From Bacteroidaceae bacterium (GTDB taxonomy: Bacteria > Bacteroidota > Bacteroidia > Bacteroidales > Bacteroidaceae): 36,302 nt of DNA. The stretch lies in the NCBI GenBank assembly GCA_017547585.1, contig JAFYPH010000025.1, positions 1-36,302 of the forward strand, in the 5' to 3' direction. Made by a program: the position numbers and the translations under genes. Of this stretch, positions 1 to 7,775 are shown one piece after another; the stretch's first letter is position 1; each line of letters opens with the position of its first letter. The notes beneath the pieces are model-generated. The model worked only from the letters and a program-made list of their open reading frames with translations. It had not been told where the DNA came from and made no database searches.

Positions 1-3
1 ATA

Positions 4-134
4 AAGCTCCCCCTCTTGGTTAAGAGGGGGTGGCCTTCGGCCGGGGGCGTTCGATTATTATAAAATTCATACGCCCTCCGTCGCAGCCTTTAGCGTCTGC
101 TCCTCGTCCCTCTAATCTTAGAGGGACAGTTTTT
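4..134. repeat. Hairpin-rich intergenic repeat, copy 1
   Basis: First of two near-identical ~131-bp units in direct orientation. The unit holds three inverted repeats: a C-rich/G-rich stem (9-17 with 22-30), a short GGCC-TTC-GGCC hairpin (32-42), and a 10-bp stem near its end (106-115 with 118-127). It starts with AAGCTCCCCC and ends with GAGGGACAGTTTTT. There is no coding capacity of note. It resembles REP/MITE-like non-autonomous intergenic repeats common in Bacteroidales; that assignment is inference. Confidence 0.85.
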
Positions 135-154
135 CAGTTACTATTGCTACTTTT

Positions 155-284
155 AAGCTCCCCCTCTTGGCTAAGAGGGGGTGGCCTTCGGCCGGGGGCG
201 TTCGATTATTATAAAATTCATACTCCCTCCGTCGCGCCTTTAGCGTCTGCTCCTCGTCCCTCTAATCTTTGAGGGACAGTTTTT
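155..284. repeat. Hairpin-rich intergenic repeat, copy 2
   Basis: Second direct copy of the unit at 4-134, separated from it by 20 bp of unrelated sequence. It differs by only a handful of substitutions and one single-base deletion, and the C-rich/G-rich stem and the terminal stem are conserved. A degenerate fragment of the first arm (CTCCTCTTGC, then AAAAGAG) follows at about 296-316 and may be the remains of a third copy. Confidence 0.85.
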
Positions 285-676
285 GCTTGCATTTTGCTCC
301 TCCTCTTGCAAAAGAGTAACAGCTTTTCTTATCCAGTATATTGTTTCCTTTACTTCGAAAAAAGTGATGGTTTTTTTTATTTCCGCCACTAAATTAGATA
401 CTTTAATGATATTCTCCAAATGCACTGTGCTTCATTTCCTCTTTTCTGTGCTTTAAAATGCGAAAAATATGAAGCATAAAATAAAGCATAAGGTGTAACG
501 CGTTGAAGAATAATAAATTACCCCCCCTGATATTTGCTATTTTAATATTGTTTAACAGTTAATTTTTAGGCTTTTATAGTTGGGCTTTACTGAAATTTAT
601 TGAAAAGTTTCGAACTTTTAGTTTGCCATTATTCCCCATAAAGGGTACTATATTATCATCGGTCAGTGTGGAGTGC
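285..676. other. A/T-rich non-coding stretch
   Basis: No gene is supported here. The stretch is A/T-rich and contains one weak A/T hairpin (603-609 with 613-619). A 61-codon minus-strand reading frame at 240-425 runs into repeat copy 2 and is not convincing as a gene. The M60 peptidase terminator begins at 677. Confidence 0.6.
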
Positions 677-721
677 AAAAAAAAGAATCCTCTCATTGCC
701 TTTCGAGCAATGAGAGGATTC
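677..721 (-). terminator. Rho-independent terminator of the M60 peptidase operon
   Basis: A perfect 15-bp stem (685-699 with 707-721) with a 7-nt loop is followed on the minus strand by an uninterrupted T-run (684-677). It lies 20 bp past the stop codon of the peptidase gene. Confidence 0.93.
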
Positions 722-741
722 CGTAGATTGTAGTTTGTTGT

Positions 742-3700
742 TTATTTTACATAAACTTTCTTGCCGTTGATAATATATGTGCAGCCGGGGGTAACCACTT
801 TTACTCGGCGGCCGGTGGTGTCGTAAACTTCGTCGTTTGCGCCAATCTCGTCGATGGTGATGCTTCCGATGCTTGTGGGAATGCTGTACGATGCTCTCAC
901 CAGGGCGATAGCTGCTGCGAGCTTTTCGCTCGCCTCGGGGAAGAGCACTGTGGTGCCGCCGGCGAACAGTGTCGCCGCTGCCGAGGTCTCTTCGGCAAGC
1001 TGTTTCACATATTCGGGCAGGTTGCTGTCTTTAGTCTCTACGTAGCTATAGAGAACAATGTTCTCGGCTGTGGAGCTTGTGGTGTCGACAACTTCGTAGA
1101 GCAGTGCCTTGGCCTCGGCTATTGCAGCCTTGAGCTGCGCCTTGTCCTCGGTCGCCTGGTTGTCGGTGACGCAGGTGATTGTCCACTGCGATGTTGCATC
1201 TTCGTTTTTCCAGCCTACAAGCTTATAGCCTGATGTACAATGGAGGTAGCCATAGCCTGTATTCTCCTTTTGGATGGCGTATCGGCAATTTTCCATTTCG
1301 TGTATCTTGAACTTCACTGCCGAGGATGTGCTGCTTGCCTTGGCTGTGACGTCCTTGCTCTGCGAAACGTAGTCTATATATTTTCCGGTGTTATTCTTTA
1401 TATAGTAGAGGTCGCTGCCGCTCACAGGCACGAATGTGAGTTTGGTGTTGTTTCCATCGTTCATTGCGCAGGCCATTGTTCCGTCGTCCTTGCAGTAGGC
1501 TGTGTATTTGGAATATTTCGAGTTTACAAGTTTATAGGCATTCTTGGGATTAATCTTGATGAATGCGCGGTCGTCGGCGATTATTCTGTCAAACTCGTCC
1601 GAGAGTAATTTTGCCCATTCGCCGTAAGTGTGCTCGGCCTGTGAACTGTCGGCGAGGGCGGCTTTTGCTGCATTGTAGTATTCGTTGAGTGTCTTCAGTG
1701 CATAGGCGCGAATGTAGCCCACCTTTTTACCCGAAGTATCCTTTTTCTTTATATACTCGGCGGCAATAGTGAATGCTTCCTGCAGGGCTTCTATCTGCAC
1801 CTCTTCGCTGCCGTTGTACACTGTGGTAACCTCGCTCTCGCTGCCATCGGCCGACACTGCTACTATTTTCAGTTCGCGGGTAGCAATTTCGTCGGGAAGG
1901 CTGTACTCCATTGTGTTACAGAATGATAGCAGGCTGTCCTCCATGCTGTAGAAACGGAAGCCTACGGCGCCCGAGCCGTGAGAGAATGTTACCTTCTTGC
2001 CGAACTTCGAGTATACGTAGCCTGTGGCCTTTGTGTCGATAGAGTCGGGCAGATAGGCTGTGAACTGTCCAAGGTCGCCTGCCTCGCCCACCTTGTAGTC
2101 GATGGCGAGTCTGTTACCCTCGACGCCGTCGGTGCGGGGGTAGTGGACGATGCGATCCTCCATAAACTCTATGGCTCCACACTTTTTGGGGTATTTTGCG
2201 ATTTTCTCTTTGGTAGAGTTTATCATTGCCTGTGTCGAGGTGAGTCGGTAGTCGCCGTAGTCGCCCACGAGCAGGTTGTTCATGGGTACGAAGAATCCCC
2301 ACGCGTCGAAGAAGGTGGTGAGGTCTTCCTGTGCAACCTCGCAGCATTTCTCTACGAACTTAAGAAGGTCGTTGCTGCCGTAATTGAGGCTGCTGGTGCT
2401 CTTCTTCATGGGGTCTTTGCGCAGTGCGATGAACAGCTGCTGGAAAAACTCGGGGTTGTTGCCCGCCACATGGTAATAGAGGTACAGCTGCCAGAACATT
2501 CGTGTAGTGTGCATCAGGTTCACGTTCACCTGATAAGAGTAGGGTACTTTATCTTCGTAGTTCTTCGAGGTCTCGGCGATTATTCCTCCGCGAGACATGT
2601 AGCGGCCGAACTTGTAGAGTACCATATTCGAGAAGAGGTTGTTGCTGATCTCTGTGTTTCCTATCATATTGATGGCTCCCTGGTTGGCGTGGCCAATTTC
2701 GTGGGCGGGGCCCCAGAAATAACAGCCGTTCATCATATTTTCGTAGGACATCATTCTTGCGAGGCTGCTAGGGGGGTAGTTGGTGTTGTAGGCGCCCGAC
2801 GACATTGTGTTTGCATCGTCGCGGGTGCGTGCCACGTGCAGGTTGTTGAAACGGTCGAGTGTGCCGTCAATCTCGAAGCCCATAAGTTCGTGCATCCACT
2901 CGACCATTGTGTCCCACCAGCCGATGCACTCGGTAATCTTCTCGGGGACGCAGTTGCTGGCGGTGAGCGTTGCCTTGTCCATGTTAAGCATCACTTTGTG
3001 GCCCTTCACCTGAATATATTTATAGGTGGCGAGCTTTTTGGTTATTTTCACCCAGTCGGCGTCTGTGTGGCGGTCTCTGTCCCAATAGCCGTTGAGCACT
3101 CCTCCCTCGATGTGTATGTTCAGCGAGTCGTAGTCGGCGATAATCTTGTCGCCGGTGGTGTCTACCGTGTAGAGGATGTACATCATGGTGTTTCCGCGGC
3201 CCACGGGGATGATGTTCATTCCCTTTTTAAGGTCGCTGCGCACGCCCGAGGTTGCGTTCATATATACGCGGTCAATCTGCAGTGTGGCATTCTGGGGAAT
3301 ATCCTCGCCCACAAATACATAGAGAATGTCGCCCGAATTTGCGTAGATTCCTGTGGGGTTGCTCAGATAAGAGTAGGTGGTCATCTTCAGACGGCTGGCC
3401 CACACGTCCACGTCAGAGTAGGGCTCGTATGCGTGTACGCGGAAATCCTTCTCGTACTCTTTCCAACTGTCGTTCTTTATCTTGAGCGCAACGTTTGTAA
3501 GTTCTTCGCCGTATGTGGCCAATGCCGCGCGCAGCTCCTCGTCGCTCATCGCCGAGTATTCGTCCTTTAACTGTGTACAGGTGGCGTCGGTGAAGAATGC
3601 CATATAGCCGCTGCAATACTCGTCGTTGTTGTCAATGATATTTTTGTATGCCTGGTATTTTGCGCGAGCGGCCTCTATTGCGCTGTCGCTAAGCTCCACC

Positions 3701-4176
3701 TGCTGGAATCCCCACTCGGATGCTGTAATCTCTCCGCTGCCCTTGTACCAGGGAACAATGTTGTTGTCGCCGTCGCAGTGCAAGCTGTAGGGGATGTTTG
3801 AGCCGGGCCACATGTTGTAGCTTTTGGCTGCCGCAGAGTTCTCCTGCAGATAGTAGGTGATTTCTGTGTCGATGGTGAGCACCTGTGTGTAGAAAGAGCC
3901 TGCATTTTTAATGTAGTTTCCTGTGTAGATGTTCCTGAAGGTCCATCCGCTGCCTTTCTTGCACAGCTGCCACAGCTGGGTGTAGGCCTCGTCGTTTCCA
4001 ATCTCGTCGCATATCATTTTGCCGCCGGTGAAGTCCTCGGCCATGGCAAGGTTGTACTTTAGGTTGATGATGCGATAGATGCCCTTGTCGGTGGGTGCTA
4101 CATAGTCGGTAGCGTGTGCGGCAAGCACAAAAAATAGCAATGCTGCCGCAGCAAAGAGTCTTTTTTGTAGTTTCAT
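742..4176 (-). CDS. Secreted M60-like (enhancin family) metallopeptidase with trefoil-like modules
   Basis: A 1144-residue secreted protein. The ATG at 4176 is chosen because a clean signal peptide follows (MKLQKRLFAAAALLFF, cleavage near AAHA/TD); a start at 4212 would add 12 residues and overlap the upstream gene. The zinc site is HEIGH at residues 492-496 with a candidate third ligand Glu at 509, fitting the M60 pattern HExxH-x(8-28)-E. Residues ~30-165 and again ~905-1030 look like beta-trefoil (ricin-like) carbohydrate-binding modules, judged by YxIxN/WxF patterns. The C-terminus (VYDTTGRRV ... YIINGKKVYVK) resembles Por-secretion or surface-anchoring tails. M60 family members cleave mucin-type glycoproteins, so host-glycoprotein degradation at the cell surface or outside is the likely role. 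It is the last gene of a long operon, 16 bp after the DUF3256 gene. Confidence 0.85.
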   Translation of the reverse strand: MKLQKRLFAAAALLFFVLAAHATDYVAPTDKGIYRIINLKYNLAMAEDFTGGKMICDEIGNDEAYTQLWQLCKKGSGWTFRNIYTGNYIKNAGSFYTQVLTIDTEITYYLQENSAAAKSYNMWPGSNIPYSLHCDGDNNIVPWYKGSGEITASEWGFQQVELSDSAIEAARAKYQAYKNIIDNNDEYCSGYMAFFTDATCTQLKDEYSAMSDEELRAALATYGEELTNVALKIKNDSWKEYEKDFRVHAYEPYSDVDVWASRLKMTTYSYLSNPTGIYANSGDILYVFVGEDIPQNATLQIDRVYMNATSGVRSDLKKGMNIIPVGRGNTMMYILYTVDTTGDKIIADYDSLNIHIEGGVLNGYWDRDRHTDADWVKITKKLATYKYIQVKGHKVMLNMDKATLTASNCVPEKITECIGWWDTMVEWMHELMGFEIDGTLDRFNNLHVARTRDDANTMSSGAYNTNYPPSSLARMMSYENMMNGCYFWGPAHEIGHANQGAINMIGNTEISNNLFSNMVLYKFGRYMSRGGIIAETSKNYEDKVPYSYQVNVNLMHTTRMFWQLYLYYHVAGNNPEFFQQLFIALRKDPMKKSTSSLNYGSNDLLKFVEKCCEVAQEDLTTFFDAWGFFVPMNNLLVGDYGDYRLTSTQAMINSTKEKIAKYPKKCGAIEFMEDRIVHYPRTDGVEGNRLAIDYKVGEAGDLGQFTAYLPDSIDTKATGYVYSKFGKKVTFSHGSGAVGFRFYSMEDSLLSFCNTMEYSLPDEIATRELKIVAVSADGSESEVTTVYNGSEEVQIEALQEAFTIAAEYIKKKDTSGKKVGYIRAYALKTLNEYYNAAKAALADSSQAEHTYGEWAKLLSDEFDRIIADDRAFIKINPKNAYKLVNSKYSKYTAYCKDDGTMACAMNDGNNTKLTFVPVSGSDLYYIKNNTGKYIDYVSQSKDVTAKASSTSSAVKFKIHEMENCRYAIQKENTGYGYLHCTSGYKLVGWKNEDATSQWTITCVTDNQATEDKAQLKAAIAEAKALLYEVVDTTSSTAENIVLYSYVETKDSNLPEYVKQLAEETSAAATLFAGGTTVLFPEASEKLAAAIALVRASYSIPTSIGSITIDEIGANDEVYDTTGRRVKVVTPGCTYIINGKKVYVK

Positions 4177-4192
4177 AGTATTATTGAGTATA

Positions 4193-4822
4193 TTATTTTT
4201 CTGTCTGTTCAAAGGTCTTTCCCGTCCAGCGGTAGTTTATGGGGCGCATGCTCTTTGTGACGAACGCCGAGTCGCTGCTTGTCATATATGCGGGCATCGT
4301 GTAGTTTGCCTGCATGGTGGTGCTCTCGGGCGCGAGGGTAAGCTCCACAAGGTAGATGTCGGCTATCTTCAGTATCTTCTCCAGCGAGTCGCCAACAGCG
4401 AAAAACTCCCTCGTCAGCGGCTTTCTGAACATCTTTGTGGCGGGGGTAATCTCTTGCCACTCTTTTGTGTAGAAGCGTACGCGGCTGTCGTTAGCCTCGG
4501 CGCAGACGGTGTTCACCATGCAGATTATTGTGTCGCCCGACGAGCGTGGCAGCAGCTTCATCTGCAGCTGCGTGTGTTTCGTGAGTTTCATCTTAAGGTA
4601 GTCGGGTGTCAGCTGCAGCAGTTCCGATTGTCCGTCGAGCCTGTTGGTGACGCGCGCCTTCATCTTTGCGTCGAGAAAGTCCACGCAGTCGGCGCGGTTG
4701 CTGTATGTGAGCAGGGGAATGATGGAGTCGGGCATCTCTGTGAAGATGGTGCGCATCTCCTGTGCATTCGCCTGTGTGGCGAGTGCAAGCATCAGTGTCA
4801 GTATGTAAGCTAATTTTCTCAT
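4193..4822 (-). CDS. DUF3256 family secreted protein
   Basis: A 209-residue protein whose start is the ATG at 4822, which begins a signal peptide (MRKLAYILTLMLALATQANA/QE). The mature part starts with the family's typical MRTIFTEMPDSIIPLLT and continues with DCVDFLDAKMKARVTNRL, which I recognise as DUF3256, a Bacteroidetes-only family of unknown function. It is probably periplasmic or outer-membrane associated. Its ATG overlaps the stop codon of the EamA gene (ATGA at 4819-4822), so its translation is likely coupled. A longer in-frame reading back to 5245 lies inside the EamA gene and is not used. Confidence 0.85.
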   Translation of the reverse strand: MRKLAYILTLMLALATQANAQEMRTIFTEMPDSIIPLLTYSNRADCVDFLDAKMKARVTNRLDGQSELLQLTPDYLKMKLTKHTQLQMKLLPRSSGDTIICMVNTVCAEANDSRVRFYTKEWQEITPATKMFRKPLTREFFAVGDSLEKILKIADIYLVELTLAPESTTMQANYTMPAYMTSSDSAFVTKSMRPINYRWTGKTFEQTEK

Positions 4823-5715
4823 TTTGAGCCTAAATAAAGGAAGAATAGTCCTATTAATATAAGTATAAGGTCGAGAGCCTTGCTCTTGAGGTTTTTCTCT
4901 CTCAGTATCATCGCTCCGAAGGCGAACGAGACAATGACGCTGCCGCGACGTATCATTGAGACTACGGCGATGAGTGCATCCTCCTGGACCAATGCCGAGA
5001 AGTAGCAAAAGTCGGCAATACCCAGAAAAACAGATATAAGGGGAATGCTCCAGCGCCATTTGAAGGGGGTGCTCTTGCTTCGTGTCGGCCACCAGAGGAA
5101 CAGCATTATGACTGCCATCATCAGGCATTGATAAAGGTTGAACCACGACTGCACAAGCATGGGGGCGAGGCTTCTCATAAGATATTTGTCGTACAGCGCA
5201 CTGATTGCTCCCAGCATTGCTGCTGCAACAACCAGAGCCACCCATCTGTTGTGCTTGAAGTCTATTCCCTCTTTCTTGCCGCTCTTGCTAAGCAGGAAAA
5301 ATGAGAGAATAGCCACCGAGACTCCTATCCATTGGCACACATTCAGCTGTTCGCCGAAGATGAGCAGGGCGCCCAGCAGCACCATCACCGGACGCGTAGC
5401 CTGTATGGGCGAGACGATGGTAATGGGCAGGTGCTTCATGGCAAAGTATCCGCACATCCACGAACTGAGCACAATGACGGCTTTTATTGCAAGCAGCATG
5501 TGCGTGTGAAGGTCGGCGACGGGCACGAAGAGTGCTTCGCTGCTTATCTGCCCCGCGCGCGACAGCAGTATGAACGGCGCGAAGATTAGTGCCGAGAAGA
5601 GTGTGTTGAGGAAAAGCACGGGAATTACCGCATTCTCCTTGAGCGACACTTTCTTGAAAAAGTCGTAGCAGCCGAGCAGGGCCGCCGACAAAAATGCTAA
5701 TGCTACCCACATCAT
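4819..5715 (-). CDS. EamA/DMT family transporter
   Basis: A 298-residue integral membrane protein with about ten hydrophobic segments arranged as two EamA repeats. The first covers residues ~1-140 and includes the typical stretch IVSPIQATRPVMVLLGALLIFGEQL; the second covers ~150-295 with a FGAMILREK turn. The drug/metabolite transporter superfamily exports or imports small metabolites, and the substrate cannot be read from the sequence. It starts with tandem ATGs at 5715/5712; the first forms an ATGA overlap with the truA stop. The neighbour order truA - EamA - DUF3256 is a conserved Bacteroidales arrangement as far as I recall. Confidence 0.88.
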   Translation of the reverse strand: MMWVALAFLSAALLGCYDFFKKVSLKENAVIPVLFLNTLFSALIFAPFILLSRAGQISSEALFVPVADLHTHMLLAIKAVIVLSSWMCGYFAMKHLPITIVSPIQATRPVMVLLGALLIFGEQLNVCQWIGVSVAILSFFLLSKSGKKEGIDFKHNRWVALVVAAAMLGAISALYDKYLMRSLAPMLVQSWFNLYQCLMMAVIMLFLWWPTRSKSTPFKWRWSIPLISVFLGIADFCYFSALVQEDALIAVVSMIRRGSVIVSFAFGAMILREKNLKSKALDLILILIGLFFLYLGSK

Positions 5716-6461
5716 AGGAATATATTCTCGGGATATTTTACCTCTTCGAGAAAGAGGGCTTGTGCCAGGGCCGAGTCTCCGGCCTCGGAGCGTTGTTTCT
5801 TTTCAATAATCTCTCTGAATCCTTCGACGCTGATTTTTCCGCGTCCCACCATCAGCAGTGTGCCGACGATGGCGCGCACCATATTGCGCAAGAAACGGTC
5901 GGCCTCAATCTCGAAGTACCACTCGCTCGCCGACGTCTGCACCCATTGTGCTTTTGTCACTTTGCAGTTGTTGGTCTTTGTATCTGTGTGCAGCTTGCTG
6001 AAGCTGGTGAAGTCTGTGTATTCGGGCAGTGTGGCTGCGGCGCAGTTCATTGCCTCGAAGTCAAGCTCTCCCGTCACGCGGCAGCTGTAGCGGCGGGTGA
6101 AGGGGTTCTTTGCCGTGGAAATGTGGTAACGGTAGCGGCGCGACAGGGCATCGAACCTTGCGTGGGCCGTCTCGGTTACCGGCTTTATGCTGTGGATGGC
6201 AATGTCGGGCGGCAGCATCCTGTTCAGGCGGTAGACTGTCTGTTTGCAGTCAATCTCGCCGGGAAAGTCAGCGTGGGCCACCATGGTCGAGGCATTCACG
6301 CCTGTGTCGGTGCGTCCCGCTCCGGTAATCTCCACAGGCTGACGCATGAGCAGGGTAAGAGCCTTTTCGATTGTCTCCTGCACAGTTGCGGCGTTGGGCT
6401 GTATCTGCCACCCATGATAGTTGCTGCCGTCGTAGGACAGATAGATAAAATATCTTGCCAT
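5712..6461 (-). CDS. truA: tRNA pseudouridine(38-40) synthase TruA
   Basis: A 249-residue enzyme that isomerises uridines 38-40 in the anticodon stem-loop of tRNAs. The start at 6461 (MARYFIYLSYDGSNYHGWQ) matches the family N-terminus, while longer in-frame extensions run into rsmE. The catalytic Asp lies in GAGRTDTGV (Asp52), followed by VNASTMVAHAD. The C-terminal half contains the family stretch FLRNMVRAIVGTLLMVGRGK. It overlaps rsmE upstream and the EamA gene downstream by 4 nt each (ATGA), so three genes are translationally chained. Confidence 0.96.
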   Translation of the reverse strand: MARYFIYLSYDGSNYHGWQIQPNAATVQETIEKALTLLMRQPVEITGAGRTDTGVNASTMVAHADFPGEIDCKQTVYRLNRMLPPDIAIHSIKPVTETAHARFDALSRRYRYHISTAKNPFTRRYSCRVTGELDFEAMNCAAATLPEYTDFTSFSKLHTDTKTNNCKVTKAQWVQTSASEWYFEIEADRFLRNMVRAIVGTLLMVGRGKISVEGFREIIEKKQRSEAGDSALAQALFLEEVKYPENIFL

Positions 6462-7162
6462 CAGCGTTCGTTTTTCATTATAAATGTGTGGCACGCGACG
6501 AGTCCCGCAGTCTCGGTGCGCAGACGCGAGTTTCCGAGGGTCACGGGGGTGAAGCCTGCCTTTATTGCGCTCTCGACCTCCTCTTTGCTGAAGTCGCCTT
6601 CGGGGCCGATGAGTATCGTTGCATCCTCGCCGGGAACGAGGCAGTCGGCGAGGCATTTTTTATCCTCGTCGTAGCAGTGGGCGATGAATTTCTTTCCGCT
6701 GCGTTCGGCGCCGATGAACTTCTTGAAGTCTGTAATCTCTTCAATCTCGGGCTTGTGGAACTTGAGCGACTGCTTCATTGCCGACACTACTATGCGCTCT
6801 ATTCTGTCGGTCTTTATCACTTTTCTCTCCGAGAAGCGGCAGTTGAGGAACGACACTCGGTCCCAGCCAATCTCGGTGGCCTTTTCGGCGAGCCACTCCA
6901 TGCGATCCATGTTTTTTGTGGGGGCAATGGCGATGGTGAGGTTGCCGTTCCATCCTTTTTCTACAATCTTGGTCTCTGTGGCCTCCACCTTGCAGCGTTT
7001 GCCGGCTGTGGAGACTATCTTCACCACAAAGAACTTGCCTTTGCCGTCGGTGACTTCTAGCGTGTCGCCCTCGCCCAAACGCAGCACACGCAGACAGTGC
7101 GCGGCCTCCTCTTCGGGAAGTTCCCATGTGGTCTCTATTTCGGGTGCGTAAAAAAGTGCCAT
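6461..7162 (-). CDS. rsmE: 16S rRNA (uracil-1498-N3)-methyltransferase RsmE
   Basis: A 233-residue SPOUT-class methyltransferase using S-adenosylmethionine. The N-terminal PUA-like RNA-binding part holds HCLRVLRLGEGDTLEVTDG (about 22-40). The knot-forming SAM site carries ILIGPEGDFSKEE (~183-195) and LGNSRLRTETA (209-219), both hallmark RsmE motifs. Its length is usual for the family. It sits 23 bp after the bifunctional nuclease gene and overlaps truA, so two RNA-modification enzymes are made from one message. Confidence 0.96.
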   Translation of the reverse strand: MALFYAPEIETTWELPEEEAAHCLRVLRLGEGDTLEVTDGKGKFFVVKIVSTAGKRCKVEATETKIVEKGWNGNLTIAIAPTKNMDRMEWLAEKATEIGWDRVSFLNCRFSERKVIKTDRIERIVVSAMKQSLKFHKPEIEEITDFKKFIGAERSGKKFIAHCYDEDKKCLADCLVPGEDATILIGPEGDFSKEEVESAIKAGFTPVTLGNSRLRTETAGLVACHTFIMKNER

Positions 7163-7185
7163 CGTGTATCTGTTTTATAGGAATT

Positions 7186-7767
7186 TCAAATGTGTTCGTG
7201 GTTGTCTGTCTCTTCTGTTGCCTCCTTTTTCTCTGTGCGGTTGTCAATCTCCTGCTTCAGCTTCATGGCAAGCTCGTAGTTCTCGTCCTTTATTGCCTGT
7301 TGCATCGCCTCGCGCAGTGTCTCAGTCGCTGCCAGAGTGATGGGAATGGAGATTGCATTTTTCCACTCCTCCTTTACGCACAGGGTGTTCAGAAGCTCGT
7401 CGTCAATGTATATGGGGGCACCGAAGCGCATGGCTATTGCCACTGCGTCCGACGTGCGTACGTCGAGCTTGAACTCTCCGTCGCCTTTTGCAAAAAGAAG
7501 ATAGGAGTAGAATGTTCCCTCTTTTATCTTGTATATTTTTGCATGGAGCAGGGGAGTGTCGCAGGCCTCGGCGAAGAGCTTGAAAATGTCGTGCGTGGCG
7601 GGGCGGTCAAAGTGTATATTTTGTTTGGCAACGACTATTGCCTGCGCCTCGAAAGGGCCTATCATCACAGGCAGTTTGCGCGCTCCGTCCTTCTCTTGCA
7701 GCAGCATTATCAGTGCTTTTTCGTCGGCTGTGCGGCTCAATATTTCCGATACATATAATTCTACCAT
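7186..7767 (-). CDS. Bifunctional nuclease (DUF151/BFN) with C-terminal UVR motif
   Basis: A 193-residue protein. The ATG at 7767 gives the family start MVELYVSEILSRTADEKALI; earlier in-frame starts would run into the nucleoside-transporter gene. The BFN domain (PF02577) covers residues ~1-135, with LPVMIGPFEAQAI (32-44) and the conserved LDVRTSDAVAIAMR (101-114). A short helical hairpin at ~150-177 (AMQQAIKDENYELAMKLKQEI) matches a UvrB/UvrC-type UVR motif. Characterised relatives have RNase and DNase activity. The gene lies 8 bp after the transporter gene, which is clearly operonic. Confidence 0.9.
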   Translation of the reverse strand: MVELYVSEILSRTADEKALIMLLQEKDGARKLPVMIGPFEAQAIVVAKQNIHFDRPATHDIFKLFAEACDTPLLHAKIYKIKEGTFYSYLLFAKGDGEFKLDVRTSDAVAIAMRFGAPIYIDDELLNTLCVKEEWKNAISIPITLAATETLREAMQQAIKDENYELAMKLKQEIDNRTEKKEATEETDNHEHI

Positions 7768-7775
7768 AGTTGTTG

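Noticed and set aside
240-425. A 61-codon minus-strand frame with a KETIYWIRKAVTLL stretch reminiscent of four-helix-bundle (23S IVS-type) proteins
   Set aside because: It is too short, its second half is repeat sequence, and the resemblance is a few residues only. It may be a remnant, but I cannot support it.
1978-3570. Long plus-strand reading frame (530 codons) opposite the M60 peptidase gene
   Set aside because: It is antisense to a gene with clear motifs. Its composition is rich in Val, His and Cys and it has no recognisable domain, so it is a shadow of codon bias.
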